Origin: Tepidisphaeraceae bacterium
GTDB taxonomy: Bacteria; Planctomycetota; Phycisphaerae; Tepidisphaerales; Tepidisphaeraceae
DNA: 64,000 nucleotides
Assembly: GCA_035998445.1 (NCBI GenBank)
Contig: DASYHQ010000007.1
Coordinates: 1-64,000 of the forward strand
Direction of reading: 5' to 3'
Every line of letters starts with the position of its first letter. Position 1 is the first letter of the stretch. Made by a program: the position numbers and the translations under genes. The notes beneath the pieces were generated by a model that was not told the origin of the DNA, did not search any database, and saw nothing but the letters and a program-made list of their open reading frames with translations. Shown in pieces: positions 23,586 through 31,746 of this stretch.

Positions 23586-24034
23586 CACTCGCTCGCTTTC
23601 CCGCCCGTAGGCGTGCTGACCGTTATCTCCACCCGTGGTCGATCCTTATCCTCGAACCGCCGCGCGTGAATCACCGACACCTGCGCGTCGTCGTCCCACG
23701 CCACGCCCTTCAATGAATCGAGCGTGCTCTTTAGCGCGTTGTCCAAATCCCCGGCGCGGCGCGGGCGGTACACGTCGATGCTCACTGTCACGTCCTGCCC
23801 CTTGGGGATGGGACGCAGGCCCGCCGCTCGTGCCATTGCTGCCGCCTGCGCCTTGAACTGGCGACCGTCTGCCGTCAATACGCGACGGCCCCGCACGGTG
23901 GCGTACAGGTTGTTTGTCGATGGCGGGTACGGCAGGACCACCGGACCCACCGGGCATCGCGGGGCCGCTGGCGTCACGTCCCGGCCCATGCGGGCCATGT
24001 GGGCGCGGTAGTCGGCGCTGGTGATGTTGCCCAT
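23585..24034 (-). CDS. rusA: RusA-type Holliday junction resolvase
   Basis: The product has 149 residues, close to the usual 120-150. PYPPSTNNLY near the start, DVYRPRRAGDLDNALKSTLD with Asp96, Asp98, Asn99 and Lys102, and WDDDAQV are the conserved RusA blocks. The Asp residues hold the catalytic magnesium and the Lys assists cleavage. In phages RusA resolves recombination or replication junctions before packaging. It follows the next upstream gene directly, in one leftward unit. Confidence 0.85.
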   Translation of the reverse strand: MGNITSADYRAHMARMGRDVTPAAPRCPVGPVVLPYPPSTNNLYATVRGRRVLTADGRQFKAQAAAMARAAGLRPIPKGQDVTVSIDVYRPRRAGDLDNALKSTLDSLKGVAWDDDAQVSVIHARRFEDKDRPRVEITVSTPTGGKASE

Positions 24035-24517
24035 TTAGGTGCCTGCCTTCCGGTAGTGGGCCTTGAGGGCGGCGCGGGCGATAGCAGTCGATTCCAGCGC
24101 GTGCCACGCCTCTACGCGGTCGCCGTTACTCCAATCGAACTTGGCGACCCATGTGTTCGTGTAGGGGTTCAGGTGGATCGCAAAGGAAGTCATGCCGCCC
24201 GCATGCGGGTTGCGCACGGTCGCGACAGTGTGCTTTGCAGCCTCCCACGCCGCCGCGATGCTGGTGGCGAACCGGGGCACCTTCGGCGTTCCATCCATCG
24301 CCATTGATACGCCCTCCGTTCCCGCAATGCGTTCGTGCGGTATCGTTACCGACCCATCGGAGTCGTAGGTCCAGTTTCGGCGCAGCACCTCCGGCGTCGG
24401 ATAGTTCGGCGGAGCCAGACATTTCCACGCGTCATTCCAGACCCAGCCGAACACGTGCGCGGCTACGGCTACACTGAGTTCGTCATTCGTCAGCTTGTCG
24501 ATTTCCTCATCCGTCAT
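24035..24517 (-). CDS. Phage ABA-sandwich domain protein
   Basis: The product has 160 residues. Helix ELSVAVAAHVFGWVW, then a CLAPPNYPTP loop, a strand pair and the late helix ATSIAAAWEAAKHTV form an order I associate with the small alpha-beta-alpha sandwich proteins frequent in phage early regions (inferred match, not searched). These proteins have no firm biochemical role. It ends directly before rusA. Confidence 0.6.
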   Translation of the reverse strand: MTDEEIDKLTNDELSVAVAAHVFGWVWNDAWKCLAPPNYPTPEVLRRNWTYDSDGSVTIPHERIAGTEGVSMAMDGTPKVPRFATSIAAAWEAAKHTVATVRNPHAGGMTSFAIHLNPYTNTWVAKFDWSNGDRVEAWHALESTAIARAALKAHYRKAGT

Positions 24518-24581
24518 AACGTCTCCTCCCGTCCGTCCCCCTTGTCCAACCTCGTTACGCTCACCCCGGCGGATGGGGGCG

Positions 24582-25478
24582 TCAGGCGGCGGTCTTAGCC
24601 AGTGACGGTCCGTTAAGGATCAACACGTCAGCCGCCTCGTCGTTCGCCTGATCTCGCCCGCCCAATTCCAGCCAGGTCCATCGGCTCTGTGGGTACAGTT
24701 CCCGAATCAGCGGGTGGTCGCCGTAACGCACGACGACGCGCGATTGCTTAAATTGCGAAAGCCGTTCGACGATGCGCGCGTGGAACTTCCGGTCGTCCAC
24801 CGCGTGCGTGTAGACCTTGCCCGCTTTCGGCCACGGCGGGTCGAGGTAGACGCCCAGCCGCGGGCTATCGTGCTGTCTGGCGAGGAAGTCGAAGGCGTCC
24901 TGCGTCGTGAACTCGCACCGTCGCAGCACGTTTCGCCATTGCGGGATCGACGCCACCCAATTCTGAAACCGCTGCGCTGATCCGCCACCGTTGGGGCTGT
25001 ATCGAATGGGCAGCGCGCCGGTGAACTCGCTCCGCGTGCCGCTCTTGCCGCCACGGTTCATCCATGTGGCCACGGCGTAATCTTCGGCCCACTTCAGGCA
25101 CGGGCCATCATCGTTTGCTGGCGGGGCTTCGTTGCCGCCAAACAGCATCGCGCCGGGCTCGCTCGCTCGCTCCATCGACTTGCACCCGACCTGCGCGGCA
25201 TCCAGTTCGTCCTGCGTGAAAGCCTTGCGACGCAGCGCGCGGTACAACTGCGGCCCCAGCGTGCGATCGGCCATCACCCGCGCGAGGTTGATGACGTGCC
25301 GGTGCAGGTCGTTCACGAGGATCTTCGCCGCGCCGATGTGGGGCAGTTCGCTCATGCCACCGGCGAACGGGACGGCGACCAGCGCGCAGCCCGCCAATTC
25401 CTGCCCCACGCGGTGCGCCAGCATCCGATTGCCGCCAAACCAATTAGCGACGGCCGTTACCTTCATCTCGTTACTCAT
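24582..25478 (-). CDS. Dam-like DNA adenine methylase
   Basis: The product has 298 residues from MSNEMKVTAV. FGGNRML at 14-20 is the AdoMet-binding FxGG/K-type motif, VNDLHRHVINLARV at 55-68 is the usual second motif, and YLDPPWPKAG with DPPW at 213-216 is the catalytic N6-adenine motif. These mark a D12-class methyltransferase. The order places it with phage DNA modification enzymes that protect against host restriction. The recognition site cannot be read from the sequence. It overlaps the upstream gene by 8 bases. Confidence 0.8.
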   Translation of the reverse strand: MSNEMKVTAVANWFGGNRMLAHRVGQELAGCALVAVPFAGGMSELPHIGAAKILVNDLHRHVINLARVMADRTLGPQLYRALRRKAFTQDELDAAQVGCKSMERASEPGAMLFGGNEAPPANDDGPCLKWAEDYAVATWMNRGGKSGTRSEFTGALPIRYSPNGGGSAQRFQNWVASIPQWRNVLRRCEFTTQDAFDFLARQHDSPRLGVYLDPPWPKAGKVYTHAVDDRKFHARIVERLSQFKQSRVVVRYGDHPLIRELYPQSRWTWLELGGRDQANDEAADVLILNGPSLAKTAA

Positions 25479-25953
25479 CCCCCACCTCCCGGCTCGCCCC
25501 GGCGGCGGGGTGGGACGCAGTTTCGGTGGTGCCGACTTTGCGCCACTTGCCGTCTTCCATCGCCACCCATCGCGGATCAGCAGCGCACGACAGCACGAGA
25601 TCAGCAGCAACTGCCGCGACACCGGTGAGGTCAAAGCTCTCGTTGATCGCTTTCCGCACAGCGCGTTGCCACGCCCACAGTTCCGCCAGTTCCTTCACCA
25701 GGACGGGGGCACGGTTGCGGATGTAGACCAGCCCGTCGATGTTGGCTTGGTCCTCAGCCGACCATTTCTCTGGCTTGATGTCCGTAACACCGTCGCCGGG
25801 GATGATTCGCAGGAATCCGTGGATGCGGTTGGTGCCGATACAGCCGCACTTCCGACAGCCGCACCGCTGCCAGTCGCCGCCATCGTCTTTGCCAGAGGTG
25901 GGCGTCATCCGCGCCAGCACGTCCGCGTCTCGTTTCAGGTCGTCGTCGTTCAT
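25471..25953 (-). CDS. Phage early protein of unknown function
   Basis: The product has 160 residues. It carries CGCRKCGCIG in a Cys-rich loop near residue 32, then helices (RAPVLVKELAELWAWQRAVR). This suggests a small zinc-binding protein with a helical tail. It is coupled to the methylase gene by overlap, so it may modify or target that enzyme (inference). Confidence 0.55.
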   Translation of the reverse strand: MNDDDLKRDADVLARMTPTSGKDDGGDWQRCGCRKCGCIGTNRIHGFLRIIPGDGVTDIKPEKWSAEDQANIDGLVYIRNRAPVLVKELAELWAWQRAVRKAINESFDLTGVAAVAADLVLSCAADPRWVAMEDGKWRKVGTTETASHPAAGASREVGDE

Positions 25954-25987
25954 CGCGTTCCTCGTTGGGGGTGAAGGGGGCGGAAGG

Positions 25988-26254
25988 TCAGGCCGCTGGA
26001 TCGCACACCGCGCACTTGTGGCCCGCGGCGATCATCTTCCGCAGGCACTTCTCCAATTGGTCTGCCGGGAATCCGGTCATCAGGTGCTCGCCGTCGTCAT
26101 CCTTCCGGGTGACGGGGACGCAGCCGATCACCCGCACGGCAACGCCCGCGTCGTCGCCGTAGAGCTGGATGAAGTCGCCCACCCGGAAGAAATGAACGAA
26201 CTCCGGGTGAGCGGCCTTCAACTTCTCGTGCTGTTTTTGGGCTGGCGACTTCAC
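25988..26254 (-). CDS. Stand-alone MutS domain I protein
   Basis: The product has 88 residues and consists of one domain. FFRVGDFIQLYGDDAGVAVR followed by GFPADQLEKCLRKMIAAGHK and AVCD matches domain I of MutS, the N-terminal mismatch-binding module. In MutS the Phe-Tyr-Glu residues stack on the mispair; here they read Phe28-Ile29-Gln30, so Phe is kept and Glu is replaced by Gln. No ATPase or clamp domains follow. The GTG start overlaps the upstream stop (GTGA). It could interfere with host mismatch repair or bind unusual phage DNA (inference). Confidence 0.7.
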   Translation of the reverse strand: MKSPAQKQHEKLKAAHPEFVHFFRVGDFIQLYGDDAGVAVRVIGCVPVTRKDDDGEHLMTGFPADQLEKCLRKMIAAGHKCAVCDPAA

Positions 26255-26406
26255 GCTGCCACCGCTTCGGCCCTCGGAGCTTCTTTGGGGTTGCCGGTCA
26301 GGTCGATCTCGTGCGACCGCAACGCCTGATAGGCACTGGTCGGATTCATCGACACGCCCGAACGCCGCATCCGCCGCGCCACGCTGGCGACCGTATCGAG
26401 GTTCAA
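26251..26406 (-). CDS. Small frame downstream of an in-frame amber stop
   Basis: The frame is open from directly after the TAG of the upstream gene and ends in a TGA overlapping the GTG of the MutS-I gene. A TTG start about 30 bases after the TAG has GGGCGAG upstream and would give 51 residues (NLDTVASVARRMRRSGVSMN). It is in the same frame as the upstream gene, so both may once have been a single gene of about 150 codons, or may be joined by amber readthrough. Function unknown. Confidence 0.45.
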   Translation of the reverse strand: MNLDTVASVARRMRRSGVSMNPTSAYQALRSHEIDLTGNPKEAPRAEAVAA

Positions 26407-26433
26407 GTCGATCTCGCCCTTGTGCTTATTGAC

Positions 26434-26703
26434 CTAGCCCAAGGCGCGGTCCCACTTACGGCCGTTATGAGAGGTGGCGGTCGGGACGCGAGTGGCCCCC
26501 TTGTACTCCCGGCTGAAGTAGAATTGGCACGCCTCACGAGCCACGCGGCCAAGCGAGATGCCTTCCGGGTTGATGCCCGCCTCGGCAAGCCGCCTCTTCA
26601 GCGAGGGGATGCTCAGGGCCAATCCGTAATACTCGCGGTCGTGGAACTTTAGATGTTCCTTGATCCGCACGATGCTCGCCTCGCGTTCTGCTTTCTTGGA
26701 CAT
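26434..26703 (-). CDS. Small phage protein ending in a suspicious amber stop
   Basis: The product has 89 residues from MSKKAEREASI. It is helical (LSIPSLKRRLAEAGINPEGI) and ends KWDRALG at a TAG after which the same frame stays open for a further 60 codons. A helix-turn-helix-like piece (SIPSLKRRLAEAG) would fit a small regulator. Either the gene was truncated or the continuation is made by readthrough. Confidence 0.5.
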   Translation of the reverse strand: MSKKAEREASIVRIKEHLKFHDREYYGLALSIPSLKRRLAEAGINPEGISLGRVAREACQFYFSREYKGATRVPTATSHNGRKWDRALG

Positions 26704-26762
26704 AACTGACTCCCGTAAAAGTTCGTTTTCATTCGTCCCCCTCGCCGCTGGGCAGCGCCGGG

Positions 26763-27197
26763 CTAGGCGGCGTCGACCGTCACCAGAGACGCCGCCGCTC
26801 CCCTCTGCCCGACCGGTCGTTCCCGCCGTTCTTGGGAGGGAGGGGCGGCCAGGTCCGCGGGCGACACGCCCAGATATGCGCACGCCCGCGCCAACAGGTC
26901 CGGGGCCGGCTCGTACCGACCATTCTCCCAGCTTGAGACCGCGTCCCTCGATTGGCCGACGACGGCGCCCAACTCCCGCTGCGTCACCCGGCGAACCTCG
27001 CGGGCGGCCTTCAGCCGCTTACCCAGATTCGCCCGCTGCGGAATGACCAGCTGCGGCGCCGGCTTACGTTCGTGAGCGCGTCGGCGGTCGCGCCGGGCCA
27101 CCCGTTCGGCCTGCCGGACCATCGCGTTGATCCGCGCCGCGTGCTCGGCCGACAGGTTGACGCCCGTACGCTCGGGGATTCCGTCGTCGTATCGCAT
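26763..27197 (-). CDS. XRE-family helix-turn-helix repressor candidate
   Basis: The product has 144 residues from MRYDDGIPERTG. The C-terminal half carries the Cro/C1-type domain: LGKRLKAAREVRRVTQRELG, AVVGQSRDAVSSWENGRYEP and RACAYLGVSPADL. The N-terminal half is a basic helical segment. A longer frame upstream crosses the terminator and the tRNA and is rejected. As the rightmost gene of the element, transcribed into the leftward early block, it is the best candidate for a lysogeny regulator. Confidence 0.7.
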   Translation of the reverse strand: MRYDDGIPERTGVNLSAEHAARINAMVRQAERVARRDRRRAHERKPAPQLVIPQRANLGKRLKAAREVRRVTQRELGAVVGQSRDAVSSWENGRYEPAPDLLARACAYLGVSPADLAAPPSQERRERPVGQRGAAASLVTVDAA

Positions 27198-27322
27198 GGG
27201 GTGGCTCCGGGTGGGGGAGGTCGGGACGTGGGATCGCACACCCGTCCGCACTCCCTGTTTGGTGTGCGTTCGGTGCTTATTGGTGCGTTTTGCTTGTTTG
27301 GCTAGGTGGGGCGGGAAAACAA

Positions 27323-27359
27323 AAAACCCCTCAAAACCTAATGGTTTTTGAGGGGTTTT
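27323..27359 (-). terminator. Rho-independent terminator after tRNA-Ile
   Basis: AAAACCCCTCAAAACC pairs with GGTTTTTGAGGGGTTTT around a 4-base loop, and reading leftward it is followed by TTTTTTG, a good T tract. It ends the tRNA-Ile transcript. The stem is nearly symmetric, so it could act in both directions and shield the prophage from host transcription. Confidence 0.8.
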
Positions 27360-27364
27360 CCAAA

Positions 27365-27439
27365 TGGGCCCGAATGGATTCGAACCATCGACCTCGTCCT
27401 TATCAGGGACGCGCTCTAAACCAACTGAGCTACGAGCCC
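27365..27439 (-). tRNA. tRNA-Ile (GAT)
   Basis: All arms pair: acceptor GGGCTCG/CGGGCCC, D arm GCTC/GAGC, anticodon stem CGTCC/GGACG with loop CTGATAA, and T arm GATGG/CCATT closed by a wobble pair. The anticodon GAT decodes AUC/AUU. No CCA is encoded. Its 3' end points at the phage-like region, so it is a plausible attachment site. Confidence 0.95.
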
Positions 27440-27568
27440 GCCGATTTGGGAGGGACGATTGTATTTGCATCGGCCCGTCTGTCAACGCCTCTGCACGGGG
27501 CACTTCTGTGGTTGGAAGGCCGGCAGGCGGTCGGTATGGTGTCGGGGCACTAACTGGAGCAAACTTTT

Positions 27569-29212
27569 ATGGCCAAAAGCCCCCTGGCCGGCAAACCGGC
27601 GCCGAAGGAACTGCTGATTGACGTCGCCAAGCTGATCCGTCAGTACTACGAACAGACGCCCGACGTCGGCAACCCGCAGCAACTGGTCAGCTTCGGCACG
27701 AGCGGTCACCGTGGCACGTCGGCGGACGGGACGTTCACCGAAGCGCATATCCTCGCGATCACGCAAGCGATCTGCGAGTACCGCGCGAGCCAGGGCATCA
27801 CCGGGCCGTTGTTCATGGGCATGGACACCCACGCCCTGTCCGACGCCGCCCAGCGCACCGCGGTCGAAGTACTGGCGGCAAACGATGTCGAGACTTACGT
27901 GCAGGCCGACAACGGCTACACGCCGACGCCCGTCATCTCGCACGCGATCCTGACCTACAACAAAGGTCGCGCGAGTGGCTTGGCCGACGGCATCGTCATC
28001 ACGCCGTCGCACAACCCACCGACCGACGGCGGCTTCAAGTACAACCCGACCAACGGTGGCCCGGCCGACACGGACGTGACGTCGTGGATTCAGGATCGCG
28101 CAAATGCCCTGTTGCGCGAGAAGAACGTTCCGGTGCGCCGCATGCCGTACGACTACGCGATGAAGCGTGCCGGCACGCACGCGCACGACTACGTCACGCC
28201 GTACGTGAACGATCTGGCCAACGTGATCGACATGGCCGCCATCAAGGGCGCGAACCTGAAACTAGGCGCCGACCCGCTAGGCGGCGCGTCGGTCGGCTAC
28301 TGGGGCCCGATCGCTGAGAAATACGGCCTGAATCTGACAGTGGTAAACAAGTCCGTCGACCCGACGTTCGCATTCATGTCGGTCGACCACGATGGCAAGA
28401 TTCGCATGGATTGCAGCAGCCCGTACGCGATGGCGTCGCTGGTTCGGCTGAAGGACGACTACGCCGTCGCATTCGGCAATGATCCCGACAGCGACCGCCA
28501 TGGCATCGTCACGCCGTCGGTTGGGCTGCTCAACCCGAACCATTACCTCGCCGTCGCGATCAACTATCTGTTGCAGAACCGCCCGAACTGGCCGAAGACG
28601 GCAGCGGTCGGCAAGACGCTGGTCAGCAGCAACATGATCGACCACGTCGTGAAAAGCCTTGGCCGCCCGCTGAGCGAGGTGCCCGTGGGCTTCAAGTGGT
28701 TCGCGGATGGATTGTTCAAGTCAACATACTGCTTCGGTGGTGAAGAGAGCGCGGGGGCCAGCTTCCTGCGGCTGGATGGCACCGTATGGTCGACCGACAA
28801 AGACGGCATCATCCTCAACCTGCTAGCCGCCGAAATCACCGCGCGCACCGGCAAAGACCCCGGCCAACACTATCAGGAACTGGCCAAGAAGTTCGGCACG
28901 CCGTTCTACACGCGCATTGATGCCCCTGCATCACCGCAGCAGAAGGCAGCCTTTAAGAAGCTGACACCAGAGGCTGTCACCGACAGCACGCTCGCCGGCG
29001 ACGCGATCACCGCGAAGCTGACGAAAGCACCCGGCAACGGCGCGTCCATCGGCGGCCTGAAGGTCACCACCGACCACGGTTGGTTCGCCGCCCGACCGTC
29101 GGGCACGGAGAACATCTACAAAATCTACGCGGAAAGTTTCAAGGGCGAAGGGCACTTGAAACAGATCGTCGACGAGGCGCAAACGATCGTGACGAAGGCG
29201 CTCGGCGGCTAA
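27569..29212 (+). CDS. pgm: Phosphoglucomutase (alpha-D-glucose phosphate specific)
   Basis: The 547-residue enzyme interconverts glucose-1-phosphate and glucose-6-phosphate in the cytosol. FGTSGHRGT lies near the N-terminus, the phosphoserine loop is ITPSHNPP with Ser147, the metal loop is DPDSDRHG, the sugar loop is GEESAGAS, and RPSGTE ends the domain series. All four family loops are intact. It is the first host gene right of the tRNA. Its product feeds polysaccharide synthesis and glycogen pathways, matching other carbohydrate genes in the window. Confidence 0.95.
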   Translation: MAKSPLAGKPAPKELLIDVAKLIRQYYEQTPDVGNPQQLVSFGTSGHRGTSADGTFTEAHILAITQAICEYRASQGITGPLFMGMDTHALSDAAQRTAVEVLAANDVETYVQADNGYTPTPVISHAILTYNKGRASGLADGIVITPSHNPPTDGGFKYNPTNGGPADTDVTSWIQDRANALLREKNVPVRRMPYDYAMKRAGTHAHDYVTPYVNDLANVIDMAAIKGANLKLGADPLGGASVGYWGPIAEKYGLNLTVVNKSVDPTFAFMSVDHDGKIRMDCSSPYAMASLVRLKDDYAVAFGNDPDSDRHGIVTPSVGLLNPNHYLAVAINYLLQNRPNWPKTAAVGKTLVSSNMIDHVVKSLGRPLSEVPVGFKWFADGLFKSTYCFGGEESAGASFLRLDGTVWSTDKDGIILNLLAAEITARTGKDPGQHYQELAKKFGTPFYTRIDAPASPQQKAAFKKLTPEAVTDSTLAGDAITAKLTKAPGNGASIGGLKVTTDHGWFAARPSGTENIYKIYAESFKGEGHLKQIVDEAQTIVTKALGG

Positions 29213-29233
29213 TCAATTCGTCTGCCAAACTCA

Positions 29234-29316
29234 GCGTGCCACTGGCGGCTTGCCCGCCCCTGTCTTCGTTCATTTGGAAAAGAAAAACACGCGCGGTTAA
29301 GCCGCCGGTGGCACGC
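29234..29316. repeat. Inverted repeat of a dispersed family, after pgm
   Basis: GCGTGCCACTGGCGGCTT at 29234-29251 and AAGCCGCCGGTGGCACGC at 29299-29316 pair with one mismatch around a 47-base centre. It separates two convergent genes and could terminate both. GTGCCACTGGCGGC-type repeats are common between genes in planctomycete chromosomes (recollection, not searched). Confidence 0.65.
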
Positions 29317-29335
29317 ATCGCAACTGTCTGCCGAT

Positions 29336-30244
29336 CTAAAGCCCCTTCGTTCTCAAATACGCCAGCCCGGCAGATGCCCCCGCCAGCCGGTCCGTCAGTT
29401 CAAGCGGATCGACCGTCAACACGCCGCCGTACCCCGCGGCCTCGAGGTTGGCGAGCAGCTCGTCCCACTTCGTGTCGCCACGTCCGATCGGCAACGGCTT
29501 CGTCCGTCGATCCGAACCCACCGCGGCGTCACGCGCCCGCACATGGCGGATGAGCGGAGCGATCTGCGAGAACACTTCATCGGCCGACCATGCGTCGCGC
29601 AGCAACGCCACCGGATCAAGATCGATCGCGAACCACGGGCACCGCGGCCCCTGCACCGCGCGTAGCAGCGCCGCAAACGACGACAGCTCTGACCGAAACG
29701 CCAGCGTCACACCCGCCTGATCGCACCGTTGCGCGAGCGCCGCCATGGCCGTGTCCACCGACGCCTGATGCGCCAACTCCGCGGGCGTTGCCTCGGCCGG
29801 TTGGGGTGGGGGCGCTTCGACGGTCGGTGGCAGGATCAGCAGCCCCGCCAGATCCGGATTCACCTTCGGCCGTGGTGCCACCTTCGCCGGTGGCTCGGGT
29901 AACGGCCCAACTTCGACACAAACCAGCGGCGCCCGCAGCCCCGCCGCCGCGGCCATCACCTTGGACATCTGCCACAGCAACCGGTCGACATCCACCCCCG
30001 GCCGCAACCCATGCTGGCCCACGTCGTACCGCAACCCCACCAACTGCTGCCCCTGCGACGACAGGATGTGCGAGAACTCGCGCAGTCCCGATTGTGATAA
30101 ATCTGTGGCGTCAAACGCTTTTGAGACGGCGTCGAACTGCAGCCCACCAAATCCCGCCTCCCGCGCCATCCGCGCCGCCGTCCGTACGTCCGCGCTCAGC
30201 GCCGCCGCGACAACTGAAATTCGCTTGCTCGGTTCGATGACCAT
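29336..30244 (-). CDS. Sugar phosphate isomerase/epimerase-like TIM-barrel protein
   Basis: The product has 302 residues from MVIEPSKRISVV. Repeated strand-helix units (MAREAGFGGLQFDAV, HILSSQGQQLVGLRYDVGQH, AGLRAPLVCVEVG, WFAIDLDPVALL, AGYGGVLTVDPLEL) are those of xylose-isomerase-like TIM barrels. Conserved Glu, Asp and His for a metal are partly present (CVEVG, AIDLDP, VRARD). A Pro-rich insert near residue 120-140 is unusual. A GTG seven codons upstream is an alternative start. The substrate is unknown. Confidence 0.65.
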   Translation of the reverse strand: MVIEPSKRISVVAAALSADVRTAARMAREAGFGGLQFDAVSKAFDATDLSQSGLREFSHILSSQGQQLVGLRYDVGQHGLRPGVDVDRLLWQMSKVMAAAAGLRAPLVCVEVGPLPEPPAKVAPRPKVNPDLAGLLILPPTVEAPPPQPAEATPAELAHQASVDTAMAALAQRCDQAGVTLAFRSELSSFAALLRAVQGPRCPWFAIDLDPVALLRDAWSADEVFSQIAPLIRHVRARDAAVGSDRRTKPLPIGRGDTKWDELLANLEAAGYGGVLTVDPLELTDRLAGASAGLAYLRTKGL

Positions 30245-30364
30245 CCCCTGATTGTACGCTGCCACTCACCGCGATAAGAATCCCCCAGCCACCTCCACCT
30301 TGCGTAGCACGTCCGCCATCTTGCAAACCCGCGCACGGTCCCTATACTTCACCACCCCAAAGCC

Positions 30365-30447
30365 GGGCGTGTTCCGGAGCGGCCAAACGGGTCAGATTGT
30401 AAATCTGATGGCTTACGCCTTCGTGGGTTCGAATCCCTCCGCGCCCA
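30365..30447 (+). tRNA. tRNA-Tyr (GTA)
   Basis: The acceptor stem GGGCGTG/CGCGCCC, anticodon arm CAGATTGTAAATCTG with GTA, a long variable arm and the T arm GGGTTCGAATCCC are all present, as in class II tRNA-Tyr. The CCA end is not encoded. Confidence 0.95.
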
Positions 30448-30454
30448 CTAACCT

Positions 30455-30485
30455 CAAGAACCTCCGCAATTTGCGGAGGTTCTTG
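30455..30485 (+). terminator. Terminator hairpin after tRNA-Tyr
   Basis: CAAGAACCTCCGCAA and TTGCGGAGGTTCTTG pair perfectly, starting 8 bases after the tRNA. The tail TGTTTG is only moderately T-rich, but the stem is strong. The remaining bases up to 30,651 hold no gene that I can support. Confidence 0.75.
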
Positions 30486-30651
30486 TGTTTGCCGACCCCG
30501 CGTTATTCGTCCTAAGCGGGTGCTGAATAAGGCGTAAGGCTTAAAAGTGGCGCGAATGGTGCGCTGTTCAACGCGTGGTACGCCCTAATTCGCACCCTAT
30601 TTCGTTAGGGGACGGTTCGATCCGGATGCGGGCTGTTACTTCCGGTTTGGC

Positions 30652-31746
30652 TTACCGGTTGAACGCCGTGTTCAAGCGTTCGGCCGCGAACTTTTGAGCG
30701 GCTTTGGCCTCGTCGATGACAGCGCCCATACCGAAGAACTCGTGCGTCACGCCATTGAAGTTGCGGTTGGTAATCTCCACGCCGGCGGCCCTCAGCTTCT
30801 CGGCGTACTGTTGTCCGTCGCTCATCAAGGGGTCGATTTCGGCCGTGATAACGGTGGCCGGTGGCAACCCGCTCAGTTCGCCTTGGCTGGCTTTCAGGGG
30901 CGACACGTACTTGTTCTGCGCATCGCTCGCGTTGGCAGCAAGGTAGTGCTTGAAGAACCACTGCATCATCGCCTTGTTCAGCGGCTTGGCCTCGGCGTTG
31001 GCTTGATACGACGGGGTACTGAAATCGTTGTTCGTGATTGGGTAGACCAGCAGTTGGTGGACGGGCATTGCGCCGCCGCGATCCTTGGCTATCAGGCAGG
31101 CGACGGTCGCGAGGTTGCCACCCGCGCTCTCGCCGCCAATGGCGATGCGCTTGGGGTCACCGTTGATCTCGCTGGCGTTCTTGCTCGCCCACTGCAACAC
31201 GCCGTACACGTCTTCGGGGGCGGCAGGGAATTTGTTTTCGGGCGCTTGCCGGTAATCGACGGAGACGACCACGCAGTCGGCCATCTTGGCTAGCGCGCGG
31301 CACGACGCGTCGTAGGTGTCGAGCGTGGCAATCACCCAGCCACCGCCATGCGCATAGACGAGCACCGGCAGCGGACCCTGCCGTTGGGTCTTGGGCGTGT
31401 AGACGCGGACGGGCACGTTGCGGCCGTCGGCCGTGGTGACGTTGCGGTTGTTCACGCTGGCCATCGGCTCCGGCGACGTGTCCATGCCCCGTTCCTGCAT
31501 CAACTGCTTGACCGCCTGCGTCGGGGTCGGCTGCTGGCGGGCCTGTTGCGGGCTGAGGTTTTCGACCGGCTTGGGGTTGAGTTCCTTCAACTCGTCCAGC
31601 ACGGCCGTCATCTGCGGGTTCGCCTTGCTCAGCGCCGCCTGCGTGCCCGACTTCATCGGCTTCTCCGCGTCGTTCGCACATCCGACCATGAGGGCTGCCG
31701 CAGTGCTGATCGAGGCGACGATGACGAGGTTTCTTCCGAAGCGCAT
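30652..31746 (-). CDS. Lipoprotein alpha/beta-hydrolase (HSL-type esterase)
   Basis: The product has 364 residues. A lipobox (ALMVGC, Cys23) places it as an outer or periplasmic lipoprotein. HGGGW at 133-137 is the oxyanion hole of hormone-sensitive-lipase-like esterases, GESAGG holds nucleophile Ser207, and Asp305 with His335 (THEF) complete the triad. It should hydrolyse short acyl esters, possibly acetyl groups on sugars (inference). A linker of about 70 residues with a Gln/Pro-rich stretch separates the lipid anchor from the catalytic domain. Confidence 0.85.
   Translation of the reverse strand: MRFGRNLVIVASISTAAALMVGCANDAEKPMKSGTQAALSKANPQMTAVLDELKELNPKPVENLSPQQARQQPTPTQAVKQLMQERGMDTSPEPMASVNNRNVTTADGRNVPVRVYTPKTQRQGPLPVLVYAHGGGWVIATLDTYDASCRALAKMADCVVVSVDYRQAPENKFPAAPEDVYGVLQWASKNASEINGDPKRIAIGGESAGGNLATVACLIAKDRGGAMPVHQLLVYPITNNDFSTPSYQANAEAKPLNKAMMQWFFKHYLAANASDAQNKYVSPLKASQGELSGLPPATVITAEIDPLMSDGQQYAEKLRAAGVEITNRNFNGVTHEFFGMGAVIDEAKAAQKFAAERLNTAFNR

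Noticed and set aside
21396-26703. Amber-suppressor system: CTA in the loop of the tRNA-like gene serving the in-frame TAG
   Set aside because: The loop lacks a T before CTA, the cloverleaf is abnormal, and other genes here, such as the one ending at 267, use TAG as a plain stop. There is not enough evidence to link the two.
1-27200. Integrase, terminase, portal, capsid, polymerase or primase genes
   Set aside because: None could be recognised; they are presumably left of the window or absent, so no claim of an intact prophage is made.
27198-27503. N-terminal extension of the XRE-type gene
   Set aside because: It would translate through the terminator and tRNA-Ile; the internal ATG gives a normal protein.
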